A stretch of 7,936 nucleotides of DNA from Steroidobacteraceae bacterium (GTDB lineage Bacteria; Pseudomonadota; Gammaproteobacteria; Steroidobacterales; Steroidobacteraceae): assembly GCA_021325695.1 (NCBI GenBank), contig JAJTCR010000044.1:1-7936 (forward strand), given 5' to 3'. Below, one piece after another: positions 5,041 through 7,936 of this stretch. The notes under the pieces were generated by a model. That model saw only the letters and a list, made by a program, of their open reading frames with translations, had not been told where the DNA came from and did not search any database. Each line of letters begins with the position of its first letter. Within the stretch, counting starts at the first letter, position 1. Made by a program: the position numbers and the translations under genes.

Positions 5041-7368
5041 TTGGCTAAGGCGGATGTCAAGCGCGCCGACGGCGGCGGCCAGGCGGCGAATGTCGCCCGC
5101 GGGTTGCGCGAGAGCGCGTTGTGGTTGTTCGGCGCACTGGCCCTGATCCTGTTCGCCGCGCTGGTGAGCTACGACCGCGCCGATCCGGCGTTTTCCTCGA
5201 CCGGACAGCCCGGCCCGGTCACCAACCTGATCGGCCCGTTCGGCGCCTGGCTCGCCGACCTGTTCTTCGTGTTGTTCGGCGGTCCGGCGTTTCTGTTCCC
5301 GGTCATGCTCGGCCTCGCCGGCTATCGGCTGTTCCAGGACCGGGGCAACCGCGAACCCATGGACCGTCGCTCCGCCTCGTTCCGCAGCCTCGGCTTCTTC
5401 CTCGCGCTCGCGAGCAGCTGCGCGCTCGCGACGCTGCACTTCTCCGCCGCCGGCTTTCCCAACACCGCCGGCGGTGTCGTCGGTGCACTGCTCGGCGAGG
5501 GGCTCGCCCAGTCGATGAGTTTTCTCGGCGCCACGCTGCTGCTGCTCGCGGTCTGGCTCGGGTCGGTTTCGCTCGCCTCGGGCCTCTCCTGGCTCGACGT
5601 GATGGACCGGATCGGTGGCTCGGTGCTCACGGGGCTTTCGCTGCTGCGCGAGCGCCTGTCGCAGCGGCGGGACCAGAGCATCGGCAAGGAAGTGAAGCAG
5701 CAGCGCGAAGTGGTGGTGCGCGAAGAGCAGAAGAAAGTGGCCGAGCGCAAGCCGCCGAAGATCGAGGCGCCCGCGCCGAAGGTCGAAAAGAGCGAGCGCG
5801 TCGAGAAGGAAAAGCAGGTCGCGCTGTTTGAAAAGCCGGGCACGACCGCGTTGCCCGCGCTGTCGCTGCTCGACGATCCGCCACCGCGCCACGGCGGCTA
5901 CTCGGCCGAGGCGCTCGAGGCGATGTCGCGGCTGGTCGAATTGAAGCTCCGCGACTTCGGCGTCGAAGCCGAGGTGGTCGAGGTGCATCCCGGCCCCGTG
6001 ATCACGCGTTTCGAGCTGCGACCCGCGCCGGGCGTCAAGGTCGCGCAGATCTCGAACCTGGCCAAGGATCTCGCGCGGGCGCTGTCGGCGATCAGCGTGC
6101 GCGTGGTCGAGATCATCCCGGGCAAGTCGACCATGGGCCTCGAGATCCCGAACGAGGTCCGCGAGATGGTCACGCTCGGCGAGATCATCAAGTCGAAGGC
6201 GTACGACGACCTCGGCTCGCCGCTCGCGCTCGTGCTCGGCAAGGACATCGGCGGCAACCCGGTGGTCGCCGACCTGGCCCGCATGCCGCACCTGCTCGTG
6301 GGCGGCACCACCGGTTCCGGCAAGTCCACCGCGGTCAACGCGATGGTGTTGTCGCTGCTCTACAAGTCGACGCCCGAGCACGTGCGGCTGATCATGATCG
6401 ACCCGAAGATGCTGGAGCTCTCGGTGTACGAGGGCATCCCGCACCTGCTCGCGCCGGTCGTCACCGACATGAAGCAGGCCGCGAACGCGCTGCGCTGGTG
6501 TGTCGCCGAGATGGAGCGGCGCTACCAGCTGATGGCGTTCGCGGGCGTACGCAACCTCGCGGGCTTCAACCGCAAGGTCAGGGAGGCGGCGGAGTCCGGC
6601 AAGCCGCTGCGCGACCCGATCGAGATGAAGCGCCTGGCGCCGGGTCTCGATGCGTCGTCGATCCCCGAGCTCGAGCCGCTGCCGAACATCGTCGTCATCG
6701 TCGACGAACTCGCCGACATGATGATGATCGTCGGCAAGAAGGTCGAGGAGCTGATCGCGCGGCTCGCGCAGAAGGCGCGCGCCTCGGGTATCCACCTGAT
6801 CCTCGCGACCCAACGTCCCTCGGTCGACGTGATCACGGGCCTGATCAAGGCGAACATCCCGACGCGCATCGCGTTCCAGGTCTCGGCGAAGGTCGACTCG
6901 CGCACGATCCTCGACCAGAGCGGCGCCGAGAGCCTGCTCGGCCACGGCGACATGCTGTTCCTGCAGCCGGGCACCTCGCACCCGGTGCGCGTGCACGGCG
7001 CCTTCGTCTCCGACCAGGAAGTGCACAAGGTGGCCGCGTCGCTGCGCGAGCACAGTTCGCCCGTGTACATCGACGAGGTGCTGGAAGGTCCGTCCGCGCC
7101 GATCCCGGGCTTGCCGGGCGAAGCCGGCGAGGGTGGCGACGGCGGCGAGGGCGGCGACGCCGAGCAGGATCCGCTCTACGACGAGGCTGTCCGGATCGTC
7201 ACCGAGACCCGCAAGGCCTCGATTTCGGGGGTCCAGCGCCGGCTCAAGATCGGCTACAACCGCGCCGCCCGCATGATCGAGGGCATGGAGGCGGCCGGGC
7301 TCGTGGGGCCGCTGAACTCCAATGGCTCGCGCGAGGTCTACGCACCACCTCCCCCCGAGGTGGACTGA
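5041..7368 (+). CDS. ftsK: DNA translocase FtsK
   Basis: This encodes 775 residues. FtsK sits at the division septum, pumps chromosomal DNA toward dif and activates XerCD recombination. The N-terminal part has four hydrophobic segments (about 26-43, 71-98, 117-134, 158-180), as in the membrane anchor of the family. A charged linker rich in Lys, Glu and Pro runs from about 205 to 275 and is very short beside the roughly 600-residue linker of E. coli FtsK (1329 residues in all). The alpha domain follows (VITRFELRPAPGVKVAQISNLAKDL), then the motor with Walker A GTTGSGKST (422-430) and Walker B IVVIVDELAD (Asp555, Glu556). A Gly/Asp/Glu-rich connector (696-709) leads to the gamma winged helix (710-775) with VQRRLKIGYNRAARMIEGME, the part that reads KOPS sites. 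The start is TTG at 5041 with AGGTGA six bases before it; no in-frame ATG or GTG lies nearby. lolA follows 7 bases later. Confidence 0.97.
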   Translation: MAKADVKRADGGGQAANVARGLRESALWLFGALALILFAALVSYDRADPAFSSTGQPGPVTNLIGPFGAWLADLFFVLFGGPAFLFPVMLGLAGYRLFQDRGNREPMDRRSASFRSLGFFLALASSCALATLHFSAAGFPNTAGGVVGALLGEGLAQSMSFLGATLLLLAVWLGSVSLASGLSWLDVMDRIGGSVLTGLSLLRERLSQRRDQSIGKEVKQQREVVVREEQKKVAERKPPKIEAPAPKVEKSERVEKEKQVALFEKPGTTALPALSLLDDPPPRHGGYSAEALEAMSRLVELKLRDFGVEAEVVEVHPGPVITRFELRPAPGVKVAQISNLAKDLARALSAISVRVVEIIPGKSTMGLEIPNEVREMVTLGEIIKSKAYDDLGSPLALVLGKDIGGNPVVADLARMPHLLVGGTTGSGKSTAVNAMVLSLLYKSTPEHVRLIMIDPKMLELSVYEGIPHLLAPVVTDMKQAANALRWCVAEMERRYQLMAFAGVRNLAGFNRKVREAAESGKPLRDPIEMKRLAPGLDASSIPELEPLPNIVVIVDELADMMMIVGKKVEELIARLAQKARASGIHLILATQRPSVDVITGLIKANIPTRIAFQVSAKVDSRTILDQSGAESLLGHGDMLFLQPGTSHPVRVHGAFVSDQEVHKVAASLREHSSPVYIDEVLEGPSAPIPGLPGEAGEGGDGGEGGDAEQDPLYDEAVRIVTETRKASISGVQRRLKIGYNRAARMIEGMEAAGLVGPLNSNGSREVYAPPPPEVD

Positions 7369-7375
7369 AAGACTC

Positions 7376-7936
7376 GTGAAAGCATTGCTGGTGTCTGCCG
7401 CGATCCTGCTGTCGCCGGTCGCGGCTTCCGCGGCCGATGCCGTCGGTCGCGTCGATGCGTACCTGGACTCGCTCGACGCCCTGTCGGCGCAGTTCGTGCA
7501 GGTGGTGCAGGACAAGGCGGGCGAGGTCACCGACCGCGCGAGCGGCACGCTCTCGATCGCGCGCCCGAATCGCTTTCGCTGGGACTATCGCGAGCCGTAT
7601 TCGCAGACGATCGTCGCGGACGGCAGCAAGCTCTGGCTCTACGATCCGGACCTCGAGCAGGTGACCGTGCGTTCGCTCGAACAGGGACTCGGCGCGACGC
7701 CGGCGATGCTGCTCTCGGGTTCCGGCGACGTGGGCGACGCATTCACCGCGGGGCCGGTGGAGCAGCGCCAGGATCGGACCTGGTGCCGGCTGCTGCCGAA
7801 GCAGCCGGGTTCGGATTTCGAGAAAGTGAGCCTGGCCTTCGACCGCAAGGGCGAACTGGCCGCGATGGAACTGGTCGACAAGCTCGGCCAGACGACGACG
7901 ATCCAGTTTTCTGCGGTCAAGCGTCCGCGCCGCCTC
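7376..7936 (+). CDS. lolA: Outer membrane lipoprotein carrier protein LolA (3' end missing)
   Basis: An open frame of 187 codons runs from GTG 7376 to the right edge with no stop; full-length LolA is near 200-210 residues, so only the last few tens of bases are missing. LolA is the periplasmic chaperone that carries lipoproteins from LolCDE to LolB at the outer membrane. The N-terminus is a signal peptide (Lys2, hydrophobic stretch LLVSAAILLSPVAA) with a likely cleavage after ASA at residue 19; no lipobox Cys is present, as expected for a soluble protein. The mature part matches the family: SLDALSAQFVQVVQD, SGTLSIARPNRFRWDYREPYSQTI, VADGSKLWLYDPDLEQVTV and the later LAFDRKGELAAMELVDKLGQ. GTG is chosen because it directly precedes the signal peptide and no other in-frame start lies close upstream; there is no clear Shine-Dalgarno. 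The 7-base gap after ftsK implies cotranscription, the same pair order as in E. coli. Confidence 0.95.
   Translation, partial: MKALLVSAAILLSPVAASAADAVGRVDAYLDSLDALSAQFVQVVQDKAGEVTDRASGTLSIARPNRFRWDYREPYSQTIVADGSKLWLYDPDLEQVTVRSLEQGLGATPAMLLSGSGDVGDAFTAGPVEQRQDRTWCRLLPKQPGSDFEKVSLAFDRKGELAAMELVDKLGQTTTIQFSAVKRPRRL

Noticed and set aside
4261..7548. A 1095-codon open frame on the - strand opposite ftsK
   Set aside because: It is antisense to a certain ftsK and also overlaps trxB in another frame. Its product is a low-complexity Arg/His/Asp/Leu mix without recognisable domains, the expected result of GC-rich codon bias in the real gene.

Overview
The window is a compact, GC-rich (roughly two-thirds G+C by eye) stretch of bacterial core chromosome, almost certainly from a gammaproteobacterium. 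The gene order is clpA> DUF1203> <infA <aat <GNAT <trxB ftsK> lolA>. This matches the E. coli block clpS-clpA, serW, infA, aat, cydC, cydD, trxB, lrp, ftsK, lolA, with three differences. The cydDC pair is replaced by a DUF482/FemAB-like acyltransferase. The lrp gene is missing between trxB and ftsK. The serW tRNA gene is absent, and a DUF1203 gene plus a palindromic repeat element lie between clpA and infA. High GC, frequent GTG/TTG starts and the FtsK of only 775 residues would suit Lysobacterales (Xanthomonadales) or a related lineage, but the sequence does not fix the genus.

Left part (1-1574, + strand): the C-terminal third of ClpA (second AAA+ module), then a 141-base spacer with two hairpins, then a DUF1203 gene. 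A 119-base element follows, with near-perfect inverted arms built from 7-base repeats (AGTGAAT type). It contains a strong hairpin, probably a two-way terminator between the convergent DUF1203 and infA genes.

Middle part (1575-4796, - strand): trxB, a GNAT/DUF482 gene and aat form a tight leftward operon (27-base gap, then a 4-base GTGA overlap). infA follows after a 130-base gap that may hold its own promoter.

Right part (4797-7936): a 244-base divergent region separates trxB from ftsK. It holds a 75-base palindromic unit with about 20-base imperfect inverted ends beginning GGGGACAC, which looks like a REP/MITE-type repeat. ftsK starts with TTG. lolA follows 7 bases later with a GTG start and runs off the right edge.

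Functionally, Aat and ClpA (with ClpS, presumably just off the left edge) both belong to the N-degron pathway: Aat adds Leu/Phe to protein N-termini and ClpAP degrades the tagged proteins. The other genes cover translation initiation (IF-1), thiol redox (TrxB), chromosome segregation (FtsK) and lipoprotein sorting (LolA). I found no defence system, CRISPR array, biosynthetic cluster or other clearly novel multi-gene system. The unexplained material is the two palindromic repeat elements, a hairpin over the DUF1203 ribosome binding site, and the two genes of unknown function.
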